Positions 24,721 through 39,699 of a stretch of 64,000 nucleotides of DNA are shown piece by piece (position 1 is the first letter of the stretch; every line of letters starts with the position of its first letter). Below the pieces are notes generated by a model. The model ran no database searches, had not been told where the DNA came from, and saw only the letters and a list, made by a program, of their open reading frames with translations. The position numbers and the translations under genes are program-made. This DNA is from Megalopta genalis (Eukaryota > Arthropoda > Insecta > Hymenoptera > Halictidae). The stretch spans positions 62,001-126,000 of the forward strand of contig NW_027476474.1 in the NCBI RefSeq assembly GCF_051020955.1, read 5' to 3'.

Positions 24721-27700
24721 ACTAAATCATTAGTGTCGCATGGATTTGAAACTAAACCTTCTACATCGCATAGATTTGAAGCTAAATCATGTGTTTCGCA
24801 TGGATTTGCAGCTAACTCGTTCGTTTAGCCTGCAGTAGAATCTATATCACTTATATCGCAAGTATTTGGAGCTAAATCATTTATTCCGCATGGATTTGAA
24901 GCTGAGCCTTCTACATCGCATTGATTTGAAGCTTAATCATGTGTGTCGCATGGATTTGAAGCTAACTCGTTTGTTTCCCCTGCATTTGAAGCTATATCAC
25001 TTATATCGCAAGTATCTGAAGCTAACTCATTTGTTTCGCATGGATTTGAAGCTAAACCTTCTACATCGCTTTGATTTGCAGCTAAATCATGTGTTTCGCA
25101 TCGATTTGAAGCTAACTCGTTTGTTTCCCCTGCATTTGAATCTATATCACTTATATCGCAAGTATCTGATGCTAAATCATTTGTGATGCATGGATTTGAA
25201 GCTACACCTTCTACATCGCATTGATTTGCTGCTAAATCATGTGTTTCGAAAGGATTTGAAGCTAAGCCTTCTACTTCGCTTCGATTTGCAGCTAAATCAT
25301 GTGTTTCGCATGCATTTGAAGCTAACTCGTTTGTTCCGCCTGCATAAAAGCTAAATCATATATAAAACATGTATTTGAAGCTAAACTAATCGTGTCGCAT
25401 GGATTTGTAACTAAGGCTTCTTCTTCGCATTGATTTGAATCTAAATCACGTCTTTCGCATGGATTTGAAGCTAACTCGTTTGTTTCGCACGCAGTTGGAG
25501 CTAAATCATGTATGTCACAAGTATTTGTAGCGAAACCATTTGATTTGCATGGATTTGAAGCTAAGCCTTCTACATCGCATTGATTTGCTGCTAAATCGTG
25601 TGTTTCGCATTGATTTGAAGCTAACTCGTTTGTTTCGCATGCAGTTGGAGCTAAATCATGTATGTCACAACTATTTGTAGCGAAACCATTTGATTTGCAT
25701 GGATTTGAAGCTAAGCCTTCTACATCGCATTGATTTGCTGCTAAATCATGTGTTTCGCATGGATGTGAAGCTAAGCCTTCTACTTCGCTTCGACTTGCAG
25801 CTAAATCATGTGTTTCGCATGGATTTGAAGCTAACTCGTTTGTTTCCCCTGCATTTGAAGCTATATCACTTATATCGCAAGTATCTGATGCTAAATTATT
25901 TGTTTCGCCTGGATTTGAAGCTATATCACTTATATCCTGAGTGTGTGATGCTAAATCATTTGTTTCGCATGGATTTGTAGCTAAACCTTCTACATCGCAT
26001 TGATTTGAAGCTAAATCATGTGTTTCGCTTGGATGTGAAGCTAACTCGTTTGTTTCGTCTGCATTTGAAGCTATATCACATATATCCCAAGTGTTTGAAG
26101 CTGAATCATTTGTTTCGCATTAATTTGAAGCTACAAATTCTACATCGCATTGATTTGAAGCTTAATCATTTGTTTCTCATGGATTTCAAGCTAAATCGTT
26201 TGTATCCCCTGCATTTGAAGCTATATCATTTATATCGCAAGTATCTGATACTAAATCATTTGTTCGGCACGGATTTGAAGCTATACCTTCTACATCGCAT
26301 TGATTTGCATTTAAATGATGTGTTTCGCAAGAATTTGAACTAACTCGTTTGTTTCGTCTGCATTTGAAGCTATATCACTTATATCCCAAGTGTTTGAAGC
26401 TAAATCATTTGTTTCGCATGGATTTGCAGCTAACTCGTTTGTTTCGTCTGCATTTGGAGGTATATCTCTTATATCGCAAGTATCTGAAACTAAATCATTT
26501 GTGTCGCTTGGATTTGAAACTAAACCTTCTACATCGCATAGATTTGAAGCTAAATCATGTGTTTCGCATGGATTTGCAGCTAACTCGTTCGTTTAGCCTG
26601 CAGTTGAATCTATATCACTTATATCGCAAGTATTTGGAGCTAAATCATTTATTCCGCATGGATTTGAAGCTGAGCCTTCTACATCGCATTGATTTGAAGC
26701 TTAATCATGTGTGTCGCATGGATTTGAAGCTAACTCGTTTGTTTCCCCTGCATTTGAAGCTATATCACTTATATCGCAAGTATCTGAAGCTAACTCATTT
26801 GTTTCGCATGGATTTGAAGCTAAACCTTCTACATCGCTTTGATTTGCAGCTAGATCATGTGTTTCGCATCGATTTGAAGCTAACTCGTTTGTTTCCCCTG
26901 CATTTGAATCTATATCACTTATATCGCAAGTATCTGATGCTAAATCATTTGTGATGCATGGATTTGAAGCTACACCTTCTACATCGCATTGATTTGCTGC
27001 TAAATCATGTGTTTCGCATGGATGTGAAGCTAAGCCTTCTACTTCGCTTCGACTTGCAGCTAAATCATGTGTTTCGCATGGATTTGAAGCTAACTCGTTT
27101 GTTTCCCCTGCATTTGAAGCTATATCACTTATATCGCAAGTATCTGATGCTAAATTATTTGTTTCGCCTGGATTTGAAGCTAAACCTTCTAGTTTCGCAT
27201 TGATTTGAAGCTGACTCGTTTGCTTCGTGCGCATTTGAAGCTATATCACTTATATCCCAACTGTTTGAAGATAAATCATTTGATTCGCATGGATTTGAAG
27301 CTAGCTTGTTTCTTTCGTCTGCATTTGAAGCTACGTCACATATATCGCAAGTATCTGAAGCTAAATCATTTGTTTCGCATGGATTTGATGCTAAACCTTC
27401 TACATCGCATTGATTTTAAACTAATTCATGTGTTTCGCATGGATTTTAAGCTAACTCGTTTGTTTCCCCTGCATTTGAAGCTATATCACTTATATCGCAA
27501 GTATCTGAAGCTAACTCATTTGTTTCGCATGGATTTGAAGCTAAACCTTCAACATCGCATTGATTTGCAGCTAAATCATGTGTTCCGCATGGATTTGAAG
27601 CTAATTCGTTTGTTTCGTCTGCACTTGAAACTAAATCATCTATATCGCAAGTATCTGATGCTAAATTATTTGTTTCGCCTGGATTTGAAGCTAAACCTTC

Positions 27701-30700
27701 TAGTTTCGCATTGATTTGAAGCTGATTCGTTTGCTTCGTGCGCATTTGAAGCTATATCACTTATATCCCAACTGTTTGAAGATAAATCATGTGATTCGCA
27801 TGGATTTGAAGCTGACTCGTTTGCTTCGTGCGCATTTGAAGCTATATCACTTATATCCCAACTGTTTGAAGATAAATCATTTGATTCGCATGGATTTGAA
27901 GCTAGCTTGTTTCTTTCGTCTGCATTTGAAGCTACATCACATATATCGCAAGTATCTGAAGCTAAATCATTTGTTTCGCATGGATTTGATGCTAAACCTT
28001 CTACATCGCATTGATTTTAAGCTAATTCATGTGTTTCGCATGGATTTTAAGCTAACTCGTTTGTTTCCCCTGCATTTGAAGCTATATCAATTATATCGCA
28101 AGTATCTGATGCTAAATCATTTTTGTCGCATGGATTTGAAGCTAAACCTTCTACATCGCATTGATTTGAAGCTAATTCATGTGTTTCGCATGGATTTGAA
28201 GCTAACTCGTTTGTTTCCCCTGCATTTGAAGCTATATCACTTATATCGCAAGTATCTGAAGGTATATCATTTGATTCGCATAGATATGAAGCTAAACCTT
28301 CTACATCGCTTTGATTTGACGCTAAATCATGAGTTTCGCATCGATTTGAAGCTAACTCGTTTGTTTCCCCTGCATTTGAATCTATATCACTTATATCGCA
28401 AGTATCTGATGCTAAATCATTTTTTTCGCATGGATTTGAAGCTAAATCTTCAACATCGCATTGATATGAAGCTAATTTATGTGTTTCGCATGGATTTGAA
28501 GCTAACTGGTTTGTTTCGTCTGCAATTGAAGCTATATCACTTATATCACATTGTTTGAAGCTAAATCATTAGTTTCGCATGGACTTGAAGCTAAACCTTC
28601 CACACAGCATTGATTTGAGGCTTAATCATGTGTTTTTCATGGTTTTCAGGCTAACTCGTTTATTTCCCCTGCATTTAAAGCTATATCACTCATATCGCAA
28701 GTAACTGGAGCTAAATCATTGGTTTCGCATGGATTTGAAGCTAAACCTTGTACATCGCACTGATTCGCTGCTAAATCATGTGTTTCGCATGGATCTAAAG
28801 CTAAGCCTTCTACTTCGCATCGATTTGAAGCTTAATCATGTGTTTCGCATGGATTTGCAGCTAACTCGTTTGTATCCCCTGAATTTGAAACTATATCACT
28901 TATATCGCAAGTATCTGAAGCTAAATCATTTGTGATGCATGGATTTGAAGCTACACCTTCTACATCGCATTGATTTGCTGCTGAATCATATGTTTCGCTT
29001 GGTTTTGAAGCTAAGCCTTCTACTTCGCATTGATTTGAAGCTAAATCATGTCTTTGGCTTGGATTTGAAGCGGTCTCGTTTGGTTCTTATGGAGTTGACA
29101 CTAAATCATGAATATTACAAGTATTTGAAGCTACAGCGTTTGATCGCATGGATTTGAAGCTAAGCATTCTACTTCGATTGATTTGAACCTGAATAATGTT
29201 TCTCGCTTGACGTTGAAGCTAACACGTTTGTTTCAGGTGCAGTTGGATCTAAATCATGTATATCACAAGTATTTGAAGCTTGACCATTTGTTTCGCATGA
29301 ATATTATGATAAGACATGTGTTTCGAATGAATTTCAAGCCAAATCATGTGTTTCGCATGGATTTGAAGCTAATTCGTTTGTTTCGCCAGCACTTCAAGCT
29401 AAATCATGTATAATACAAGTATATGAAGCTAAACTATTTTTTTCGCATGGATTCGAAGGTAAGCTTTCTACTTCGCATTCATTTGAAGCTAAATCATGTC
29501 TTTCGCTTGGATTTGAAGCTAACACGTTTGTTTCACATGCAGTTGAAGCTAAATCATGTATATCACAAGTATTTGACTCGAAGCCATTTGATTCGCATGG
29601 ATTTTAAGCTAAGCCTTCTACTTCGCATTGTTTTGAAGCTAAATCATGTGTTTCGCATGCATTTGAAGCTAACTCGTTTGTTTCGCATGAAGTTGAAGCT
29701 AGATCATGTATATCACAAGTATTTGAAGCTAACCCATTTGATTCGCATAGATTTGAAGCTGATGCTTCTACTTCGCATTGATTTGAAGCTACATCATGTG
29801 TTTCGCTTGTATTTGAAGCTAACACGTTTGTTTCACATGCAGTTGAAGCGAAAATAATGTATATCACACGTATTTGAAGCTAAACCATTTGATTCGCATG
29901 GATTTGAAGCTAAGCCTCCTACATCGCATTGATTAGATGCTAAATCATGTGCTTCGCATGGATTTGAAGCTAAGCCTGCTACTTCGCATCGATTTGAAGC
30001 TGAGTCATGTGTTTCCCAAGGATTTATAGCTAACTCGTTGTTTCGCATGCAGTTGAAGCTAAATCATGTATATCACAAGTATTTGAAGCTAAAGCTATTG
30101 ATTCGCTTTGATTTGAAGCAAAGCCTTCTACTTCGCATTGCTTTGAAGCTGGACCATTTGTTTCGCTTGATTTTGAAGCTAACACGTTTGTTTCACATGC
30201 AGTTGAAGCTAAATCATGTATATCATAAGTATTTGAAGCTGATACCATTTGTTTCGCAGGAGTATTAAGCTAAACCATGTGTTTTTAATGAATTTGAAAC
30301 TAAATCATGTGTTTCGCTTGGATTTGAAGCTAACTCGTTTGTTCCGCCTGCAGATAAAGCTAAATCATATATAAAACAAGTATTTGAAGCTAAACTATTC
30401 GTGTCGCATGGATTTGTTACTAAGCCTTCTTCTTCGCATTGATTTGAAGCTAAATCACGTCTTTCGCATGGATTTGAGGCTAACTCGTTTGTTTCGCATG
30501 CAGTTGGAGCTAAATCATGTATGTCACAAGTACTTGAAGCGAAACCATTTGATTTGCATGGATTTGAAGCTAAACCTTCTACTTCGCATTGATTTCAAGC
30601 TAAATCATGTCTTTTTCCTGAATTTGAAGCTATCTCGTTTAGTTCGCATGCAGTTAAACCTAAATCATATATAAAACAAGTATTTGAAGCTAAACTATTC

Positions 30701-33115
30701 GCGTCGCATGGATTTGAAACTAAGCCTTCTTCTTCGCATTGATTTGAAGCTAAGTCATGTGTGTCGCAAGCATTTGAAGCTAACTCGTTTGTTTCGAATG
30801 CTGTTGAATCTAAATCATGTATATCACAAGTATTTGAAGCTAAACCATTTGTTTCGCATGGAATCGATGTTAAGCCATCTACTTCGCAGTGATTTGAAGC
30901 TAAATCATGTGTTTCGGTTGGATTTGAAGCTAACTCGTTTGTTTCGCATGCAGTTGAAGTTAAATCATTTATATCACAATTTTTGACTCGAAACCATTTG
31001 ATTTGCATGGATTTGAAGCTAAGCTTTCTACTTCGCATTGATTTGAAGCTTAATCATGTGTTTTGCATGGATTTGAAGCTAATTCGTTTGTTTCTCCTGC
31101 ATTTGAAGCTATATCACTTATATCGCATGTATGTGATGCTAAGTCATTTGTGTCGCATTGATTTGAAGCTAAATCATGTGATTCGCTTGGATTTGAAGCT
31201 AACTCGTTTGTTTCCCCTGCATTTGAAGCTATATCACTTATATCCCAAGTGTTTGAAGCTAAATCATTTGTTTCGCATGGTTTTGAAGCTAAACCTTCTA
31301 CAGCGCATTGATTTGTAGCTAAATCATGTGTTTCGCTTGGATTTGAAGCTAACTCGTTTGTTCCGCCTGCAGATAAAGCTAAATCATATATAAAACAAGT
31401 ATTTGAAGCTAAACTATTCGTGTCGCATGGATTTGTAACTAAGCCTTCTTCTTCGCATTGATTTGAAGCTAAATCACGTCTTTCGCATGGATTTGAGGCT
31501 AACTCGTTTATTTCGCATGCAGTTGAAGCTAAATCATGTGCTTCGCATGGTTTTGAAGCTAAACCTTCTACATCGCATTGATTTGAAGCTAAATCATGTG
31601 TTTCGCTTGGATTTGAAGCTAACTCGTTTGTTCCGCCTGCAGATAAAGCTAAATCATATATAAAACAAGTATTTGAAGCTAAACTATTCGTGTCGCATGG
31701 ATATGTAACTAAGCCTTCTTCTTCGCATTGATTTGAAGCTAAATCACGTCTTTCGCATGGATTTGAGGCTAACTCGTTTGTTTCCCCTGCATTTGAAGCT
31801 ATATCAATTATATCGCAAGTATCTGATGCTAAATCATTTTTGTCGCATGGATTTGAAGCTAAACCTTCTACATCGCTTTGATTTGCAGCTAAATCATGTG
31901 TTTCGCATGGATTTGAAGCTAACTCGTTTGTTTCCCCTGCATTTGAAGCTATATCACTTATATCGCAAGTATCTGAAGGTATATCATTTGATTCGCATAG
32001 ATGTGAAGCTAAACCTTCTACATCGCTTTGATTTGCAGCTAAATCATGAGTTTCGCATCGATTTGAAGCTAACTCGTTTGTTTCCCCTGCATTTGTATCT
32101 ATATCACTTATATCGCAAGTATCTGTTGCTAAATCATTTTTTTCGCATGGATTTGATGCTAAATCTTCAACATCGCATTGATATGAAGCTAATTTATGTG
32201 TTTCGCATGGATTTGAAGCTAACTGGTTTGTTTCGTCTGCAATTGATGCTATATCACTTATATCCCATTGTTCGAAGCTAAATCATTTGTTTCGCATGGA
32301 CTTGAATCTAAACCATCCACACAGGATTGATTTGAGGCTTAATCATGTGTTTTGCATGGTTTTCAGGCTAACACGTTTATTTCCCCTGCATTTAAAGCTA
32401 TATCACTCATATCGCAAATAACTGGAGCTAAATCATTGGTTTCGCTTGGATTTGAAGCTAAACCTTCTACATCGCACTGATTTGCTGCTAAATCATGTGT
32501 TTCGCATGGATCTAAAGCTAAGCCTTCTACTTCGCATCGATTTGAAGCTTAATCATGTGTTTCGCATGGATTTGCAGCTAACTCGTTTGTATCCCCTGAA
32601 TTTCAAACTATATCACTTATATCGCAAGTATCTGAAGCTAAATCATTTGTGATGCATGGATTTGAAGCTACACCTTCTACATCGCATTGATTTGCTGCTA
32701 AATCATGTGTTTTGCATGGATTAGATGCTCACTCGTTTGCTTCTCCTGCATTTGAAGCTATTTCAGTTATATCGCAAGTATCTGATGCTAAATCCTTTGT
32801 TTCGCATGGATTTGAAGCTAAACCTTCTACATCGCATTGATTTGCAGCCAAGTCATGTATTAGGCATGGATTTGAAGCTAACTCGTTCGTTTCGCGTGCA
32901 TTTGATGCTATATCACTTATATCGCAAGTATCTGAAGCTAAATCATTTGTTACGCATGGATTTGAAGCTAGCTTGTTTCTTTCGTCTGCATTTGAAGCTA
33001 TATCACATATATCGCAAGTATTTGAAGCTAAATCATTTGTTTCGCATGGATTTGCAGCTAACTCGTTTGTTTCGTCTGCATTTGGAGGTATATCACTTAT
33101 ATCGCAAGTATCTGA
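24721..33115. repeat. Macro-repeat copy 4 (~8.4 kb)
   Basis: The landmark is at 24727. To about 27.2 kb it resembles copies 1-3. From 27.2 to 31.7 kb it has a middle section found only here and in copy 5, including a diverged monomer subfamily. From 31.7 to 33.0 kb it returns to the block also seen at 7.3-9.1 kb, but lacks 510 bp (17 monomers) of it. It matches copy 5 at an offset of 8396, changing to 8275 near 27.7 kb and to 7975 near 30.6-30.9 kb. Confidence 0.88.
28930..31010. repeat. Diverged monomer subfamily, first copy
   Basis: The period is still 150 bp but the monomers differ. Type B ends GCATGCAG instead of TCTGCATT. Type C reads AATCATGTATATCACAAG instead of TATCACTTATATCGC. Type E has TTCTACTTCGC. 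On the minus strand this gives decapeptides such as ASNTCDIHDL, ASTACETNEL, ASNQCEVEGL and ASNPCESNGL. The section from 28.98 to 30.3 kb is the most decayed in the window, with irregular monomers (for example TTTGATCGCATGG near 29,140 and GAATATTATGATAAG near 29,300). It may be an older layer of the array. Confidence 0.8.
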
Positions 33116-35600
33116 AACTAAATCATTAGTGTCGCATGGATTTGAAACTAAACCTTCTACATCGCATAGATTAGAAGCTAAATCATGTGTTTCGCATGGA
33201 TTTGCAGCTAACTCGTTCGTTTAGCCTGCAGTAGAATCTATATCACTTATATCGCAAGTATTTGGAGCTAAATCATTTATTCCGCATGGATTTGAAGCTG
33301 AGCCTTCTACATCGCATTGATTTGAAGCTTAATCATGTGTGTCGCATGGATTTGAAGCTAACTCGTTTGTTTCCCCTGCATTTGAAGCTATATCACTTAT
33401 ATCGCAAGTATCTGAAGCTAACTCATTTGTTTCGCATGGATTTGAAGCTAAACCTTCTACATCGCTTTGATTTGCAGCTAAATCATGTGTTTCGCATCGA
33501 TTTGAAGCTAACTCGTTTGTTTCCCCTGCATTTGAATCTATATCACTTATATCGCAAGTATCTGATGCTAAATCATTTGTGATGCATGGATTTGAAGCTA
33601 CACCTTCTACATCGCATTGATTTGCTGCTAAATCATGTGTTTCGAAAGGATTTGAAGCTAAGCCTTCTACTTCGCTTCGATTTGCAGCTAAATCATGTGT
33701 TTCGCATGCATTTGAAGCTAACTCGTTTGTTCCGCCTGCATAAAAGCTAAATCATATATAAAACATGTATTTGAAGCTAAACTATTCGTGTCGCATGGAT
33801 TTGTAACTAAGGCTTCTTCTTCGCATTGATTTGAATCTAAATCACGTCTTTCGCATGGATTTGAAGCTAATTCGTTTGTTTCGCACGCAGTTGGAGCTAA
33901 ATCATGTATGTCACAAGTATTTGTAGCGAAACCATTTGATTTGCATGGATTTGAAGCTAAGCCTTCTACATCGCATTGATTTGCTGCTAAATCGTGTGTT
34001 TCGCATTGATTTGAAGCTAACTCGTTTGTTTCGCATGCAGTTGGAGCTAAATCATGTATGTCACAACTATTTGTAGCGAAACCATTTGATTTGCATGGAT
34101 TTGAAGCTAAGCCTTCTACATCGCATTGATTTGCTGCTAAATCATGTGTTTCGCATGGATGTGAAGCTAAGCCTTCTACTTCGCTTCGACTTGCAGCTAA
34201 ATCATGTGTTTCGCATGGATTTGAAGCTAACTCGTTTGTTTCCCCTGCATTTGAAGCTATATCACTTATATCGCAAGTATCTGATGCTAAATTATTTGTT
34301 TCGCCTGGATTTGAAGCTATATCACTTATATCCCGAGTGTGTGATGCTAAATCATTTGTTTCGCATGGATTTGTAGCTAAACCTTCTACATCGCATTGAT
34401 TTGAAGCTAAATCATGTGTTTCGCTTGGATGTGAAGCTAACTCGTTTGTTTCGTCTGCATTTGAAGCTATATCACATATATCCCAAGTGTTTGAAGCTGA
34501 ATCATTTGTTTCGCATTAATTTGAAGCTACACCTTCTACATCGCATTGATTTGAAGCTTAATCATTTGTTTCTCATGGATTTCAAGCTAAATCGTTTGTA
34601 TCCCCTGCATTTGAAGCTATATCATTTATATCGCAAGTATCTGATACTAAATCATTTGTTCGGCACGGATTTGAAGCTATACCTTCTACATCGCATTGAT
34701 TTGCATTTAAATGATGTGTTTCGCAAGAATTTGAACTAACTCGTTTGTTTCGTCTGCATTTGAAGCTATATCACTTATATCCCAAGTGTTTGAAGCTAAA
34801 TCATTTGTTTCGCATGGATTTGCAGCTAACTCGTTTGTTTCGTCTGCATTTGGAGGTATATCACTTATATCGCAAGTATCTGAAACTAAATCATTTGTGT
34901 CGCTTGGATTTGAAACTAAACCTTCTACATCGCATAGATTTGAAGCTAAATCATGTGTTTCGCATGGATTTGCAGCTAACTCGTTCGTTTAGCCTGCAGT
35001 TGAATCTATATCACTTATATCGCAAGTATTTGGAGCTAAATCATTTATTCCGCATGGATTTGAAGCTGAGCCTTCTACATCGCATTGATTTGAAGCTTAA
35101 TCATGTGTGTCGCATGGATTTGAAGCTAACTCGTTTGTTTCCCCTGCATTTGAAGCTATATCACTTATATCGCAAGTATCTGAAGCTAACTCATTTGTTT
35201 CGCATGGATTTGAAGCTAAACCTTCTACATCGCTTTGATTTGCAGCTAGATCATGTGTTTCGCATCGATTTGAAGCTAACTCGTTTGTTTCCCCTACATT
35301 TGAATCTATATCACTTATATCGCAAGTATCTGATGCTAAATCATTTGTGATGCATGGATTTGAAGCTACACCTTCTACATCGCATTGATTTGCTGCTAAA
35401 TCATGTGTTTCGCATGGATGTGAAGCTAAGCCTTCTACTTCGCTTCGACTTGCAGCTAAATCATGTGTTTCGCATGGATTTGAAGCTAACTCGTTTGTTT
35501 CCCCTGCATTTGAAGCTATATCACTTATATCGCAAGTATCTGATGCTAAATTATTTGTTTCGCCTGGATTTGAAGCTAAACCTTCTAGTTTCGCATTGAT

Positions 35601-36833
35601 TTGAAGCTGACTCGTTTGCTTCGTGCGCATTTGAAGCTATATCACTTATATCCCAACTGTTTGAAGATAAATCATTTGATTCGCATGGATTTGAAGCTAG
35701 CTTGTTTCTTTCGTCTGCATTTGAAGCTACATCACATATATCGCAAGTATCTGAAGCTAAATCATTTGTTTCGCATGGATTTGATGCTAAACCTTCTACA
35801 TCGCATTGATTTTAAACTAATTCATGTGTTTCGCATGGATTTTAAGCTAACTCGTTTGTTTCCCCTGCATTTGAAGCTATATCACTTATATCGCAAGTAT
35901 CTGAAGCTAACTCATTTGTTTCGCATGGATTTGAAGCTAAACCTTCAACATCGCATTGATTTGCAGCTAAATCATGTGTTTCGCATTGATTTGAAGCTGA
36001 TTCGTTTGCTTCGTGCGCATTTGAAGCTATATCACTTATATCCCAACTGTTTGAAGATAAATCATGTGATTCGCATGGATTTGAAGCTGACTCGTTTGCT
36101 TCGTGCGCATTTGAAGCTATATCACTTATATCCCAACTGTTTGAAGATAAATCATTTGATTCGCATGGATTTGAAGCTAGCTTGTTTCTTTCGTCTGCAT
36201 TTGAAGCTACATCACATATATCGCAAGTATCTGAAGCTAAATCATTTGTTTCGCATGGATTTGATGCTAAACCTTCTACATCGCATTGATTTTAAGCTAA
36301 TTCATGTGTTTCGCATGGATTTTAAGCTAACTCGTTTGTTTCCCCTGCATTTGAAGCTATATCAATTATATCGCAAGTATCTGATGCTAAATCATTTTTG
36401 TCGCATGGATTTGAAGCTAAACCTTCTACATCGCATTGATTTGAAGCTAATTCATGTGTTTCGCATGGATTTGAAGCTAACTCGTTTGTTTCCCCTGCAT
36501 TTGAAGCTATATCACTTATATCGCAAGTATCTGAAGGTATATCATTTGATTCGCATAGATATGAAGCTAAACCTTCTACATCGCTTTGATTTGACGCTAA
36601 ATCATGAGTTTCGCATCGATTTGAAGCTAACTCGTTTGTTTCCCCTGCATTTGAATCTATATCACTTATATCGCAAGTATCTGATGCTAAATCATTTTTT
36701 TCGCATGGATTTGAAGCTAAATCTTCAACATCGCATTGATATGAAGCTAATTTATGTGTTTCGCATGGATTTGAAGCTAACTGGTTTGTTTCGTCTGCAA
36801 TTGAAGCTATATCACTTATATCACATTGTTTGA
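35601..36833 (+). other. Longest plus-strand open frame, 410 codons (probably not a gene)
   Basis: The frame reads as decapeptides such as MDLKLNHLFR, LHLKLYHLYR, KYLKLNHLFR and IDLKLNHVFR, strongly basic and leucine-rich. It begins at a TTG codon, and ATG recurs in many monomers. In copy 4 the same region is split into two frames by a 31-bp monomer that copy 5 lost with a 121-bp deletion. Its length therefore reflects a rearrangement, not conservation. Each ATG lies in TTTCGCATGG, with no purine at -3 and no purine-rich ribosome site before it. I see no domain or targeting signal. Confidence 0.05.
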
Positions 36834-37204
36834 AGCTAAATCATTAGTTTCGCATGGACTTGAAGCTAAACCTTCCACACAGCATTGATTTGAGGCTTAA
36901 TCATGTGTTTTTCATGGTTTTCAGGCTAACTCGTTTATTTCCCCTGCATTTAAAGCTATATCACTCATATCGCAAGTAACTGGAGCTAAATCATTGGTTT
37001 CGCATGGATTTGAAGCTAAACCTTGTACATCGCACTGATTCGCTGCTAAATCATGTGTTTCGCATGGATCTAAAGCTAAGCCTTCTACTTCGCATCGATT
37101 TGAAGCTTAATCATGTGTTTCGAATGGATTTGCAGCTAACTCGTTTGTATCCCCTGAATTTGAAACTATATCTCTTATATCGCAAGTATCTGAAGCTAAA
37201 TCAT

Positions 37205-38985
37205 TTGTGATGCATGGATTTGAAGCTACACCTTCTACATCGCATTGATTTGCTGCTAAATCATATGTTTCGCTTGGTTTTGAAGCTAAGCCTTCTACTT
37301 CGCATTGATTTGAAGCTAAATCATGTCTTTGGCTTGGATTTGAAGCGGTCTCGTTTGGTTCTTATGGAGTTGACACTAAATCATGAATATTACAAGTATT
37401 TGAAGCTACAGCGTTTGATCGCATGGATTTGAAGCTAAGCATTCTACTTCGATTGATTTGAACCTGAATAATGTTTCTCGCTTGACGTTGAAGCTAACAC
37501 GTTTGTTTCAGGTGCAGTTGGATCTAAATCATGTATATCACAAGTATTTGAAGCTTGACCATTTGTTTCGCATGAATATTATGATAAGACATGTGTTTCG
37601 AATGAATTTCAAGCCAAATCATGTGTTTCGCATGGATTTGAAGCTAATTCGTTTGTTTCGCCAGCACTTCAAGCTAAATCATGTATAATACAAGTATATG
37701 AAGCTAAACTATTTTTTTCGCATGGATTCGAAGGTAAGCTTTCTACTTCGCATTGATTTGAAGCTAAATCATGTCTTTCGCTTGGATTTGAAGCTAACAC
37801 GTTTGTTTCACATGCAGTTGAAGCTAAATCATGTATATCACAAGTATTTGACTCGAAGCCATTTGATTCGCATGGATTTTAAGCTAAGCCTTCTACTTCG
37901 CATTGTTTTGAAGCTAAATCATGTGTTTCGCATGCATTTGAAGCTAACTCGTTTGTTTCGCATGAAGTTGAAGCTAGATCATGTATATCACAAGTATTTG
38001 AAGCTAACCCATTTGATTCGCATAGATTTGAAGCTGATGCTTCTACTTCGCATTGATTTGAAGCTACATCATGTGTTTCGCTTGTATTTGAAGCTAACAC
38101 GTTTGTTTCACATGCAGTTGAAGCGAAAATAATGTATATCACACGTATTTGAAGCTAAACCATTTGATTCGCATGGATTTGAAGCTAAGCCTCCTACATC
38201 GCATTGATTAGATGCTAAATCATGTGCTTCGCATGGATTTGAAGCTAAGCCTGCTACTTCGCATCGATTTGAAGCTGAGTCATGTGTTTCCCAAGGATTT
38301 AAAGCTAACTCGTTGTTTCGCATGCAGTTGAAGCTAAATCATGTATATCACAAGTATTTGAAGCTAAAGCTATTGATTCGCTTTGATTTGAAGCAAAGCC
38401 TTCTACTTCGCATTGCTTTGAAGCTGGACCATTTGTTTCGCTTGATTTTGAAGCTAACACGTTTGTTTCATATGCAGTTGAAGCTAAATCATGTATATCA
38501 TAAGTATTTGAAGCTGATACCATTTGTTTCGCAGGAGTATTAAGCTAAACCATGTGTTTGTAATGAATTTGAAACTAAATCATGTGTTTCGCTTGGATTT
38601 GAAGCTAACTCGTTTGTTCCGCCTGCAGATAAAGCTAAATCATATATAAAACAAGTATTTGAAGCTAAACTATTCGTGTCGCATGGATTTGTTACTAAGC
38701 CTTCTTCTTCGCATTGATTTGAAGCTAAATCACGTCTTTCGCATGGATTTGAGGCTAACTCGTTTGTTTCGCATGCAGTTGGAGCTAAATCATGTATGTC
38801 ACAAGTACTTGAAGCGAAACCATTTGATTTGCATGGATTTGAAGCTAAACCTTCTACTTCGCAGTGATTTGAAGCTAAATCATGTGTTTCGGTTGGATTT
38901 GAAGCTAACTCGTTTGTTTCGCATGCACTTGAAGTTAAATCATTTATATCACAATTTTTGACTCGAAACCATTTGATTTGCATGG
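37205..38985. repeat. Diverged monomer subfamily, second copy
   Basis: This is the copy-5 counterpart of the diverged subfamily at 28.93 kb, at offset 8275. It shares the same odd monomers (GAATATTATGATAAG near 37.57 kb, TTTGATCGCATGG near 37.42 kb), which shows the irregularities existed before the duplication. It lacks the 300-bp (two higher-order units) section that contains the TATATAAAA monomer at 30668. No gene is seen; frames stay open for only about 60-160 codons. Confidence 0.8.
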
Positions 38986-39699
38986 ATTTGAAGCTAAGCT
39001 TTCTACTTCGCATTGATTTGAAGCTTAATCATGTGTTTTGCATGGATTTGAAGCTAATTCGTTTGTTTCTCCTGCATTTGAAGCTATATCACTTATATCG
39101 CATGTATGTGATGCTAAGTCATTTGTGTCGCATTGATTTGAAGCTAAATCATGTGATTCGCTTGGATTTGAAGCTAACTCGTTTGTTTCCCCTGCATTTG
39201 AAGCTATATCACTTATATCCCAAGTGTTTGAAGCTAAATCATTTGTTTCGCTTGGTTTTGAAGCTAAACCTTCTACAGCGCATTGATTTGTAGCTAAATC
39301 ATGTGTTTCGCTTGGATTTGAAGCTAACTCGTTTGTTCCGCCTGCAGATAAAGCTAAATCATATATAAAACAAGTATTTGAAGCTAAACTATTCGTGTCG
39401 CATGGATTTGTAACTAAGCCTTCTTCTTCGCATTGATTTGAAGCTAAATCACGTCTTTCGCATGGATTTGAGGCTAACTCGTTTATTTCGCATGCAGTTG
39501 AAGCTAAATCATGTGTTTCGCATGGTTTTGAAGCTAAACCTTCTACATCGCATTGATTTGAAGCTAAATCATGTGTTTCGCTTGGATTTGAAGCTAACTC
39601 GTTTGTTCCGCCTGCAGATAAAGCTAAATCATATATAAAACAAGTATTTGAAGCTAAACTATTCGTGTCGCATGGATATGTAACTAAGCCTTCTTCTTC

